A stretch of 19,477 nucleotides of DNA from ZC4RG30 sp964456255 (lineage in GTDB: Bacteria > Pseudomonadota > Gammaproteobacteria > Steroidobacterales > Steroidobacteraceae): the NCBI GenBank assembly GCA_964456255.1, contig CAYWDZ010000039.1:1-19477 (forward strand). The letters are read 5' to 3'. Each line of letters opens with the position of its first letter. The stretch's first letter is position 1. Under the pieces are notes generated by a model that was given only the letters and a program-made list of their open reading frames with translations, had not been told where the DNA came from and did no database searches. Both the position numbers and the translations under genes were made by a program. Of the stretch, positions 8,227-14,874 are shown one piece after another.

Positions 8227-9585
8227 ATGCTGGAGTTCCTGGGTGCCGCCGGTACCGTCACCGGCTCGAAGACCCTGCTCACGTACGGTGATCGCCGCCT
8301 GCTCATCGATTGCGGGCTGTTCCAGGGCTACAAGAACCTCAGGCTGATGAACTGGGAGCCGCCGGCATTCGATGTGGCCAGATTGCCCGCTGTCGTGCTC
8401 ACGCATGCGCACATCGATCATTCGGGAGCGCTGCCGCTGCTGGTGCGGCAGGGATTTCGCGGCAGGATTCTTGCGACTCCTGCCACGATTGAAGCCTGCG
8501 CGATCATGCTGCCGGACAGCGCGCGGCTGCAGGAGGAGGACGCCGAATACCTGGGGCGGCATCACCGCTCGCGGCACGCACGTCCCCTGCCGCTGTACAC
8601 CGAAGCGGATGCCAACCACGCTCTGCAGCTGTTCGAGCCGCTGCCATTTCATTCCGGGCTCAAATTGCCGGGCGGATTGCAGCTGCAACTCCAGCCCGCC
8701 GGACACATCCTGGGCGCAGCGTCCGTGCAGATCACGCTCGGCGGCACGAGCGTGCTGTTCTCTGGCGATCTGGGCCGGCCTGATGATCCGCTGATGCGCG
8801 CCCCGCAGCCGCCCGGTCGGGCGGACTACGTGATCATGGAATCCACCTACGGGGATCGGCTGCACGGCGACGCCGATCCGGTTGCCATGCTTGGTGACAT
8901 CATCCGTCGGGTACACGCGCGCGCCGGCACCGTGATCCTTCCGGCGTTCGCGGTGGGCCGGGCCCAGGCGCTGCTGTATGCGATTCATTGCCTCAAGACC
9001 AGCCACCGGATTCCGGATGTGCCCGTGTATCTGAACAGTCCCATGGCCATCGACATGACAGCCATCTACCACCGCCATCGCACCGAACACCGTCTCTCGC
9101 GTGAGCAATGCGCGGGCATGTGCCAGGTAGCCCGCATGGTGCGCACCGCCGAGGAATCCCGCGCGCTGAATGCCGGAGGCGAACCGGCGATCATCATTGC
9201 CGGCAGCGGCATGGCCACCGGCGGCAGGGTGCTGCATCACCTGAAGGCCATGGCGCCGGACTCGCGCAATGCCATCGTGTTCGCGGGCTTCCAGGCTGGA
9301 GGCACGCGCGGCGCACGGCTGCTGGCCGGAGAACGTCGCATCCGCATTCATGGCGAGGAGGTCGACATCAACGCCGAGGTGCTGTCCCTGCCGGGCATGT
9401 CGGCCCATGCCGATGCGGGGCAGCTGATGAGCTGGCTGAAGACAGCGGAATCCGCGCCCCGTGGCGTGTTCCTGAACCATGGCGAACCCGGCGCCGCCGA
9501 CGTACTGCGCCAGCGCATCGAGCGCGAACTGGGCTGGGCGGTGACCGTGCCCCGGCTCGGCCAGCAGGTGGCGATCGGCGCATGA
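8227..9585 (+). CDS. Beta-CASP metallo-beta-lactamase RNase (CPSF/Ysh1-like)
   Basis: From ATG 8227 the product has 452 residues. It shows the full metallo-beta-lactamase set: THAHIDHSG (H60, H62, D64, H65), H160 in PAGHILGA, D181 in FSGDLGR, and later the beta-CASP motifs including H394 (MSAHADAGQ) and H418 (NHGEP). The beta-CASP cap lies at about residues 210-345 (ESTYGDR, PAFAVGRAQALLY, GSGMATGGRVLHHL) and an RMMBL-type end follows. All metal ligands are present, so it should be an active zinc-dependent RNA endo- or exonuclease in the cytoplasm. The frame opens at ATG 8134, giving 31 extra arginine-rich residues without a ribosome site; family alignments normally begin at the FLGAAGTVTGS segment. 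It is the first gene of a three-gene operon, its TGA overlapping the ATG of the phosphorylase gene. That context points to RNA turnover feeding nucleotide salvage. Confidence 0.92.
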   Translation: MLEFLGAAGTVTGSKTLLTYGDRRLLIDCGLFQGYKNLRLMNWEPPAFDVARLPAVVLTHAHIDHSGALPLLVRQGFRGRILATPATIEACAIMLPDSARLQEEDAEYLGRHHRSRHARPLPLYTEADANHALQLFEPLPFHSGLKLPGGLQLQLQPAGHILGAASVQITLGGTSVLFSGDLGRPDDPLMRAPQPPGRADYVIMESTYGDRLHGDADPVAMLGDIIRRVHARAGTVILPAFAVGRAQALLYAIHCLKTSHRIPDVPVYLNSPMAIDMTAIYHRHRTEHRLSREQCAGMCQVARMVRTAEESRALNAGGEPAIIIAGSGMATGGRVLHHLKAMAPDSRNAIVFAGFQAGGTRGARLLAGERRIRIHGEEVDINAEVLSLPGMSAHADAGQLMSWLKTAESAPRGVFLNHGEPGAADVLRQRIERELGWAVTVPRLGQQVAIGA

Positions 9586-11090
9586 ACGGGGAATCCCTGA
9601 AGCTGAGGCTGCTGGGTATCGACACCCAGCAGGAGCACACGGTGTACATGCACCGCAATTGTCACGTGTGCCGCTCGGAGGGCTTCGATTCGCTGGCCCG
9701 TGTGGAGGTGGAGATCAACGGGCGGCATCTGGTCGCGACGCTCAATGTGGTCGATGGAGATCTGCTGGCGCCGGGTGAGGCGGGGCTGTCACAGCGGGCT
9801 GCTCAGGAACTGGGTGGCCGCGATGGCGATCCGGTCGTGATCCAGCACGCTCGCACGCTGGATTCACTCAGTGCCCTGCGCGCCAAGATCTATGGCCACA
9901 GGCTGGGCTACGAGGCGCTGCACTCCATCATCACGGACGTGGTGCATGGCCACTACGCCGACGTGCACATTGCCGCCTTTCTCAGCGCCTGCGCCGGAGG
10001 GCGCATGGATCTGCAGGAGACCACGGACCTGACGCGCGCCATGGTGGATGCCGGGGAGGTGATCAACTGGGGTCGCCCCATGGTGCTGGACAAGCACTGC
10101 GTTGGCGGCTTGCCCGGGAACCGCACCACCCCCATCGTGGTGGCAATCGTGGCGGCGGCCGGCTATCTCATCCCGAAGACCTCTTCACGGGCCATCACTT
10201 CGCCGGCCGGCACGGCCGACGTGATGGAAACCATGACCACGATCGAGCTGGACGTGGCCAGCATGCGTCGTGTGGTCGAGCGCGAGGGAGCGTGCCTGGT
10301 GTGGGGCGGGGCGCTCACGCTGAGCCCGGCAGATGATCTGCTGATCCGGGTGGAGCGACCATTGGATCTGGACAGCGACGCCCAGCTCGTGGCCTCGGTG
10401 CTGTCGAAGAAGATAGCTGCCGGCGCGACGCACGCGCTGATCGACATCCCGGTTGGCCCCAGCGCCAAGCTGCGCAGCGAACGCGATGCGTCCACCCTGC
10501 AAACCATGCTGGAGCGCGTCGCCGCTGCCAGCAACCTGAAGCTCAAGGTGGTGCGGACCGACGGAACGCAACCGGTGGGCCGCGGCATCGGCCCGGCCCT
10601 CGAGGCACATGACGTGCTGGCCGTGCTGCGCGGTGATGCCACGGCGCCGCAGGATCTGCGGTCGCGTGCGCTTGATCTGGCGTCCGAATTGCTGGAATTC
10701 AGCGGTGACGGCGCCGCGGGTCAGGCGCGCGACCTGGCGCGCAGCCTGCTGGACAGCGGCGCGGCCTGGAAGAAATTCCAGGGCATCTGCGCAGCCCAGG
10801 GCGGCTTCCGTGAACCGGGCGTGGCCACGCTGCAGCGGCCGATTCCGGCCCAGCGGGCAGGATATGTGGCGGCCATCGACTGTCGCTGCCTTGCGCGGGC
10901 GGCGAAGCTGGCGGGCGCGCCCACCACGGTCACCGCGGGACTGGAGCTGCACGTGAAGCTCGGCGACTGGGTCGAGCGCGGGCAGGCGTTGTTCACCTTG
11001 CATGCGGGTGCCCCTGGCGAACTGGCCTACGCGCTGCAATACGTGGCCGGGCATCCGGCCGTGTATCTCACGGATGAGCTGTCCGCATGA
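9582..11090 (+). CDS. Archaeal-type NMP (AMP) phosphorylase, thymidine phosphorylase family
   Basis: The product has 502 residues, the length of archaeal AMP phosphorylases (about 500) and longer than DeoA (about 440). The extra N-terminal domain (residues 1-90) with a CHVC pair matches the archaeal class. The motifs DKHCVGGLPGN (170-180), SSRAITSPAGTAD (201-213), GGALTLSPADD (242-252) and ASVLSKKIAAGATHALIDIP (271-290) follow the nucleotide-phosphorylase pattern (archaeal DKHSIGGVPGNKTTP), not the DeoA pattern. The known reaction of the class is NMP plus phosphate giving ribose-1,5-bisphosphate plus free base. Automatic pipelines often label such genes thymidine phosphorylase. The ATG at 9582 overlaps the RNase stop, and the TGA overlaps the next ATG, so the three genes should be made together. 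A longer frame upstream of 9582 is a shadow inside the RNase gene. Substrate preference (AMP, CMP, UMP) cannot be read from sequence. Confidence 0.93.
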   Translation: MNGESLKLRLLGIDTQQEHTVYMHRNCHVCRSEGFDSLARVEVEINGRHLVATLNVVDGDLLAPGEAGLSQRAAQELGGRDGDPVVIQHARTLDSLSALRAKIYGHRLGYEALHSIITDVVHGHYADVHIAAFLSACAGGRMDLQETTDLTRAMVDAGEVINWGRPMVLDKHCVGGLPGNRTTPIVVAIVAAAGYLIPKTSSRAITSPAGTADVMETMTTIELDVASMRRVVEREGACLVWGGALTLSPADDLLIRVERPLDLDSDAQLVASVLSKKIAAGATHALIDIPVGPSAKLRSERDASTLQTMLERVAAASNLKLKVVRTDGTQPVGRGIGPALEAHDVLAVLRGDATAPQDLRSRALDLASELLEFSGDGAAGQARDLARSLLDSGAAWKKFQGICAAQGGFREPGVATLQRPIPAQRAGYVAAIDCRCLARAAKLAGAPTTVTAGLELHVKLGDWVERGQALFTLHAGAPGELAYALQYVAGHPAVYLTDELSA

Positions 11091-11992
11091 AACCCATGCT
11101 GCTGGCGATGCCGGGCAACGAGCGCATGGCCGCGGCGCTGTGCCGCTTGCTGCCTGCGGATGAGTGCCCGGTCACCGTGCGACGTTTTCCGGACGGCGAG
11201 TCCTGTGTGCGCATCGAAGGGCAGGTCCGCGATCGACACCTGATTCTGCTGTGCACGCTCGACCGCCCGGATGAGAAGCTCATTGCCCTGATGTTGCTGG
11301 CGGGCGCGGCACGCGAAGCCGGCGCAGCCAGCGTCGGCCTCGCGGCTCCCTATCTGGCCTACATGCGTCAGGATCGTCGCTTCCATGATGGCGAGGCCAC
11401 CAGCGCGCGCCATGTGGCCGCATGGATTTCGCGCCAGGTGGACTGGCTGGTGACTGTTGACCCGCATCTGCACCGGATCACGCAGCTGTCGGACGTGTAC
11501 GGGATTCCCAACCGCGTGGTGCACGCCTCGCAGGCCATTGCGCAGTGGATCCGTGCCCACGTAGCCAGCCCGCTGTTGATCGGGCCGGACGAGGAAAGCG
11601 CCCAGTGGGTGGCCGATATTGCCCGCCAGATCGGAGCCCCGTTCGAGGTGCTCAGCAAGCTGCGTCGCGGAGATCGCGACGTGGCGGTCTCCATGCCCAC
11701 CGTGACGCAGCTGCCCGGACGATCGCCGGTACTGGTCGATGACATCGTCTCGACGGCGCGCACCATGATCGAATCCGTCAGGCACGCACACGAATGCGGC
11801 CTGGCGGCGCCAACCTGCATCGCAGTCCATGCGATCTTTGCCGAGGACTCGTTGCGGCAGCTGCAGGAAGCAGGCGTCGCACAGGTCATCAGTACCGACA
11901 CCATCCCGCATGCCACGAATGGCATCTCCGTGGCGGAGCTCCTGGCTGTGGCCATGCGCGAGCTGTGTCCGGCGAGCCGGGAGCAGCAGTGA
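11087..11992 (+). CDS. Divergent ribose-phosphate pyrophosphokinase (Prs) paralogue
   Basis: The product has 301 residues with the tandem phosphoribosyltransferase fold of PRPP synthetases. It has FPDGE (34-38), the ATP-binding loop YMRQDRR (92-98), VDPHLHR (124-130), a flexible-loop KLRRGD (191-196) with the usual lysine/arginine pair, and the PRPP-type loop VDDIVSTARTM (217-227). The VDPHLHR form and short length resemble archaeal (class III) enzymes more than the 315-residue E. coli type. The ribose-5-phosphate loop normally reads D-x-x-x-TGGT; here AR replaces GG, so substrate handling may differ. The expected reaction is ATP plus ribose-5-phosphate giving PRPP plus AMP. Next to an NMP phosphorylase it might instead process ribose-1,5-bisphosphate, which is only an inference. 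Its ATG overlaps the phosphorylase stop (ATGA). It is unlikely to be the housekeeping Prs. Confidence 0.88.
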   Translation: MKPMLLAMPGNERMAAALCRLLPADECPVTVRRFPDGESCVRIEGQVRDRHLILLCTLDRPDEKLIALMLLAGAAREAGAASVGLAAPYLAYMRQDRRFHDGEATSARHVAAWISRQVDWLVTVDPHLHRITQLSDVYGIPNRVVHASQAIAQWIRAHVASPLLIGPDEESAQWVADIARQIGAPFEVLSKLRRGDRDVAVSMPTVTQLPGRSPVLVDDIVSTARTMIESVRHAHECGLAAPTCIAVHAIFAEDSLRQLQEAGVAQVISTDTIPHATNGISVAELLAVAMRELCPASREQQ

Positions 11993-12005
11993 GGAGCGGG
12001 AAGTG

Positions 12006-12046
12006 GGATCAGTGGCAGCTGGTCAGCATCCTGGGTGGGCTGATCC
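12006..12046 (+). terminator. Possible hairpin at the end of the RNase-phosphorylase-Prs operon
   Basis: The arms GGATCAG (12006-12012) and CTGATCC (12040-12046) are perfect complements around 27 bases that can fold further. The hairpin starts 13 bases after the Prs-paralogue stop, and a short T-rich stretch follows (TTGATTT at 12051). The long loop makes it a weak intrinsic terminator; a regulatory or RNA-stability role is equally possible. Confidence 0.35.
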
Positions 12047-12059
12047 ATCCTTGATTTAC

Positions 12060-12075
12060 CATAATATACATTATG
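12060..12075. promoter_or_regulatory. AT-rich palindrome on the start codon of the UDG gene, with candidate -10
   Basis: CATAAT (12060-12065) and ATTATG (12070-12075) are perfect complements around ATAC, and the right arm contains the ATG start. The patch is strikingly AT-rich for this GC-rich DNA. It also contains -10-like hexamers (TAATAT, TATACA) so close to the ATG that transcription could start at or near the codon, giving a leaderless mRNA. No Shine-Dalgarno sequence is visible, which agrees. A repressor bound here would block transcription. Confidence 0.5.
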
Positions 12076-12744
12076 CGAAGTACGATAACTCGAAGGGATT
12101 CGCCGGCTCTCGATGCCTTCATCGAAGCCTTGCGCCGGCCGGTTCCGCACGGCGTGTTCAATCCCTGGCGGGATATCGACTCTGGTACCGATCTGGCGGC
12201 TGATGCAGCCCTGCACCGAATCCAGCGGCTGCGGGCACATCTGTCAGGCGCCATCAGGTACGTATTGATCGGCGAGGCTGCGGGATATCAGGGTTGCAAG
12301 GTTTCCGGTATTCCCTTCACCAGCGAGCGCCTGATCCTCGAGGCGCAGATTCCGCGCATTGCCGTGCCAGGCGGGCGCCTGACGGCCCGTGCCAGGCCAT
12401 GGAGTGAGCCCTCGGCGACGACCGTGTGGAAGACCCTGCATGCGCTGGGCATCGCGAGCGAGACTGCGCTCTGGAACGCCTACCCCTGGCATCCCCACAA
12501 GCCGGGGTTGCTGCATTCCAACCGCACGCCTTCGCGCACCGAGCGCCAATCAGGCGTTGCGGTGCTCGAGGCATTGCTGGGACTGTTCCCGCAGGCGCGG
12601 GTGTTTGCTGTAGGTCGCAATGCCGAGAGCTCCCTGGCCGAGTTGGGTATCAGCGCCACAGCCCTTCGTCACCCGTCCATGGGCGGTGCAATGGAATTCG
12701 CCCGGCAGCTGCGGGCGGCGGTCGATGGTCCTTCAGCTCGCTGA
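12073..12744 (+). CDS. Uracil-DNA glycosylase superfamily protein
   Basis: The product has 223 residues. The motif GEAAGYQGCKVSGIPF (67-82) corresponds to the UDG superfamily motif that activates water and clamps the uracil pocket. NAYPWHPH (135-142) forms the pocket wall, and RHPSMGG (199-205) is the HPS-type DNA-intercalation motif. There are no four conserved cysteines of the Fe-S family 4/5 enzymes. It should excise uracil or related damaged bases from DNA in the cytoplasm. The sequence differs from canonical Ung (GQDPYH), so substrate range is uncertain. The ATG at 12073 sits in an AT-rich palindrome and has no ribosome site. The protein begins directly with the family's N-terminal helix, which supports this start. 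It lies 80 bases after the Prs paralogue and converges with the cysteine-cluster gene, overlapping its 3' end by 12 bases. Confidence 0.85.
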   Translation: MRSTITRRDSPALDAFIEALRRPVPHGVFNPWRDIDSGTDLAADAALHRIQRLRAHLSGAIRYVLIGEAAGYQGCKVSGIPFTSERLILEAQIPRIAVPGGRLTARARPWSEPSATTVWKTLHALGIASETALWNAYPWHPHKPGLLHSNRTPSRTERQSGVAVLEALLGLFPQARVFAVGRNAESSLAELGISATALRHPSMGGAMEFARQLRAAVDGPSAR

Positions 12745-13065
12745 CAGTGGCGGCAAGCCATGGCGCATCCGGGCGCGGTTGCACTTCTCGTCGCCAGGCT
12801 GCATTTCGCGGCACGGCGAAGGTCGTTGGGAATACACCGTGCAGTCGACGGCCTGCCCGACCTGGCCCGTCAGGGACTGGCACCGTGGCTGCGCCTGGTT
12901 GGTGCCAGCCATGCAGGCCAGCCATGGATTCAGCTGGTCCACTGCGGCATCGGGCAGTCCGCGGACCGCCGCTTCCCTCCAGTAGAAGGACACGCGAAAG
13001 GTCGCGCAGCAGGCGCCGCAGCGTTGGCAAGTGTCCGTGTCTTGGTACTCTTGGGCGCTATCCAT
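12733..13065 (-). CDS. YkgJ-family cysteine cluster protein
   Basis: The product has 110 residues with nine cysteines: CQRCGACC (C13, C16, C19, C20), then C51, C62, C75, C85 (RPSPCREM) and C95. The N-terminal CxxCxxCC and the later RPxxCR are the signature of the YkgJ/UPF0153 family (zinc- or iron-sulphur-binding cluster proteins), whose function is unknown. The length is normal for the short members. Its ATG at 13065 shares the CATG of 13063-13066 with the start of the divergent MgtC/DUF4010 gene; an alternative ATG lies at 13077. Its 3' end overlaps the UDG gene by 12 bases on the opposite strand. It is therefore closely packed on both sides, and transcription must start inside the neighbouring gene. 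Confidence 0.88.
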   Translation of the reverse strand: MDSAQEYQDTDTCQRCGACCATFRVSFYWREAAVRGLPDAAVDQLNPWLACMAGTNQAQPRCQSLTGQVGQAVDCTVYSQRPSPCREMQPGDEKCNRARMRHGLPPLSAS

Positions 13066-13066
13066 G
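13063..13066. other. Overlapping head-to-head start codons (CATG)
   Basis: The four bases CATG hold the ATG of the MgtC/DUF4010 gene (13064-13066, plus strand) and the ATG of the YkgJ-family gene (13065-13063, minus strand). If these starts are right, each gene's leader lies wholly inside the other's coding sequence. Alternative starts at 13031 (plus) and 13077 (minus) would make the two genes overlap even more. Confidence 0.55.
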
Positions 13067-14305
13067 GATGCCGTCATCACCCTCTACGGGATTGCTTCTG
13101 CCATCGGTCTGGGCCTGCTGATCGGGGCGGTCCGCGAGCGTGCCCAAGCCGATTCGCAGCGCGGCGTTGCGGGGGTGCGAACCTATCTCATGGCGGCCCT
13201 CGCGGGCTTGCTCGGCGCGGCAATGGGTACGGCCGTGCTGGTTACAGTGCTGGTATTGATCGGCGCACTGTCCGTGGCGAGCTACTGGCGCACCAGCGTC
13301 GCCGACCCGGGGCTGACCGGGGAAGTGGCGCTGCCGGTAACGGCGCTGCTGGCAGCGCTGGCCAACTCCCGCCCGGGCCTTGCTGCCGGGCTGGCTGTCC
13401 TGGTGGCGGGGCTGCTGTATGCCAAGCGCCCGCTGCACCAGCTGGTACGCGAGCGCGTCAGCGAGCAGGAGCTGCAGGACGGGCTGCTGCTGGCGGGCGC
13501 CGCGCTGGTGGTCATGCCGCTGCTGCCGGATCGGGCCATCGACCCGTGGGGGGTTCTGATCCCCACGCGCCTGTGGCGGATGGTGGTGCTGATCCTGAGC
13601 GTGGGCATGGCAGGGCATCTCGCCTCGCGGTTGGTGGGCGCGCGCTGGGGCATGCCGCTGGCGGGCTTCCTGTCGGGCTTTGCTTCCTCGACCGCGGCGG
13701 TGGCCGGGTTTGGTCATCGGGCGCGTGAGGAGGCCAATCACGTGGGCCCGGCCGCCGCGGGCGCCCTCTTTGCCAATCTGGGCTCGCTGGCCCTGTTCAG
13801 CGCGGTGATCGGCACCGCCTCTCCGGCACTGCTGCGGCTGGCGAGTCCCGGACTCGGTGCCGCGGCGCTGGCCATGCTCGTGTGCGCGACCCTGGGCCTG
13901 ATGCGGCGCGACGGGCTGCTCGCCTTGCCACTGAGCGGTGGTGCCCGCGCCTTCCACCTCAGCCAGGCGCTGCTGCTGGTGGGGTTGATGGCGGTGCTGC
14001 TGCTGGTTGCGGAGTACCTGCGCCGGCAATTCGGCAGCGTGGGCGTGCTGGCCGCGGCAGCCGCCGTGGCGCTGGTGGAAGTGCATGCAGCTGCGGCAAG
14101 CCTTGGCCAGCTGGCGTCAGAGGCGCATTTGCAACTGCTGCCGGCAGTCTGGGGGTTGGTCCTGCTGCTGACGGTGGCCGCTGCGGCCAAGACTGTGCTG
14201 GCCTTTGTCAGTGGCGGTGCCCGCTTTGGCTGGCGGGTTGCCGCGGGGCTGGTCAGCGCCCCGCTTGCATTCGCCGCAGTGCTGATCCTCATGCAGGTCT
14301 CCTGA
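13064..14305 (+). CDS. MgtC/SapB and DUF4010 domain inner-membrane protein
   Basis: The product has 413 very hydrophobic residues with about a dozen predicted membrane segments. Residues 1-130 carry the MgtC/SapB pattern (IASAIGLGLLIGAVRER, RTYLMAALAGLLGA). Residues about 170-410 match DUF4010 (WGMPLAGFLSGFASSTAAVA, GALFANLGSLALFSAVIG). The two-domain layout and length fit MgtC-DUF4010 proteins widespread in proteobacteria. Roles in magnesium or phosphate homeostasis are known for MgtC itself, but not for this fusion. I chose ATG 13064, where the MgtC domain begins; an in-frame GTG at 13031 would add 11 residues. No good ribosome site precedes either. The start overlaps that of the divergent YkgJ-family gene. 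Confidence 0.9.
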   Translation: MDAVITLYGIASAIGLGLLIGAVRERAQADSQRGVAGVRTYLMAALAGLLGAAMGTAVLVTVLVLIGALSVASYWRTSVADPGLTGEVALPVTALLAALANSRPGLAAGLAVLVAGLLYAKRPLHQLVRERVSEQELQDGLLLAGAALVVMPLLPDRAIDPWGVLIPTRLWRMVVLILSVGMAGHLASRLVGARWGMPLAGFLSGFASSTAAVAGFGHRAREEANHVGPAAAGALFANLGSLALFSAVIGTASPALLRLASPGLGAAALAMLVCATLGLMRRDGLLALPLSGGARAFHLSQALLLVGLMAVLLLVAEYLRRQFGSVGVLAAAAAVALVEVHAAAASLGQLASEAHLQLLPAVWGLVLLLTVAAAAKTVLAFVSGGARFGWRVAAGLVSAPLAFAAVLILMQVS

Positions 14306-14321
14306 AAGGAACCGTCACCCC

Positions 14322-14339
14322 GGCAAATTTTCATTTGCC
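14322..14339. terminator. AT-rich hairpin after the MgtC/DUF4010 gene
   Basis: GGCAAAT (14322-14328), loop TTTC, and ATTTGCC (14333-14339) form a perfect 7-bp stem 16 bases after the stop. No T-run follows, so termination would be inefficient. The right arm overlaps a candidate -35 box (14335-14340), which suggests an operator as an alternative. Confidence 0.4.
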
Positions 14340-14362
14340 TGACTTTGGTGCGGGTGTATATT
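14335..14362 (+). promoter_or_regulatory. Candidate sigma-70 promoter for the gene at 14478
   Basis: TTGCCT (14335-14340) and TATATT (14357-14362) are separated by 16 bases, with TG just before the -10. Transcription would begin near 14369, leaving a leader of about 109 bases. It is the best promoter match I found in the window. Confidence 0.5.
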
Positions 14363-14382
14363 CGGCCCCTACCTCCTTGACT

Positions 14383-14426
14383 CACCAGAAGGTTTTATTG
14401 GTGCAATCTTCAGGTGTTACTTGAAG
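14383..14426 (+). other. Structured 5' leader with two small inverted repeats
   Basis: CACCA (14383-14387) pairs with TGGTG (14398-14402), and CTTCA (14408-14412) pairs with TGAAG (14422-14426). Both lie in the predicted untranslated leader of the small gene at 14478. The stems are short (5 bp), so this is suggestive of post-transcriptional control and no more; it matches no riboswitch class that I know. Confidence 0.3.
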
Positions 14427-14477
14427 TCCGGGAGATAAGAAGACCCACCCAAAGTCGGCGCGAGACTCTGTCAGAAC

Positions 14478-14849
14478 ATGAACGACACCATCGACCAGCT
14501 GCAGCAGGCAACCTTCAGACTGTCGCAGGAAGGCACCCTGAAGGATCGGCTCATCGAAGCCTACACACATCATCTGGCGGAACTGGATCCGCTGTCCGTG
14601 CCCGAAGGCCTGCGCGAGGATTTTGAATCGCTGCATGCGGCCATGCACAGCGCCGTGCCACTGCCGCGTGAATGCGTGATCCGCGCGTCGGTGCGCAAGA
14701 TGTCCATCGTCGAGGTTCGGGCCCATGCCGGGTTTGTGGTGCGGGCCTTCGCCGAGCTGGCGCGCAGTCAGCAGAGCGCGAGAACTTCGCCACGCGCGGC
14801 GCGCGCCAGTGCGGCGCATCCGGTCGTATCGCTGTTTGCCGAGAGCTGA
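14478..14849 (+). CDS. Conserved-looking small protein of unknown function
   Basis: The product has 123 residues and no signal peptide or membrane segment. It is predicted to be mainly helical, with an acidic and helical N-terminal half (TLKDRLIEAYTHHLAEL) and a basic, low-complexity serine/alanine/arginine stretch at about residues 97-113 (SARTSPRAARASAAHP). I do not recognise the family. Two features support it as a real gene: a candidate promoter and leader upstream, and normal codon bias. The ribosome site before the ATG is weak (no AGG within ten bases), and no better in-frame start exists. It ends 25 bases before the stop of the convergent TIR-like gene. Its size and helical nature would fit a small regulatory or chaperone-like cytosolic protein, which is a guess. 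Confidence 0.65.
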   Translation: MNDTIDQLQQATFRLSQEGTLKDRLIEAYTHHLAELDPLSVPEGLREDFESLHAAMHSAVPLPRECVIRASVRKMSIVEVRAHAGFVVRAFAELARSQQSARTSPRAARASAAHPVVSLFAES

Positions 14850-14874
14850 GCCCGCGCCCGTCTGGCGGGCCTGA

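Noticed and set aside
7885..9480. 531-codon minus-strand open frame
   Set aside because: It lies opposite the beta-CASP RNase, whose metal ligands are complete. The antisense translation is low in domain-like features.
9108..9581. Upstream extension of the phosphorylase frame
   Set aside because: The frame is open but lies inside the RNase gene in another phase. The archaeal-type protein begins at ATG 9582 with the right length.
12060..12075. Named LexA box at the UDG start
   Set aside because: The palindrome does not match the E. coli (CTG-N10-CAG) or alphaproteobacterial LexA consensus, so I report it only as an unnamed operator candidate.
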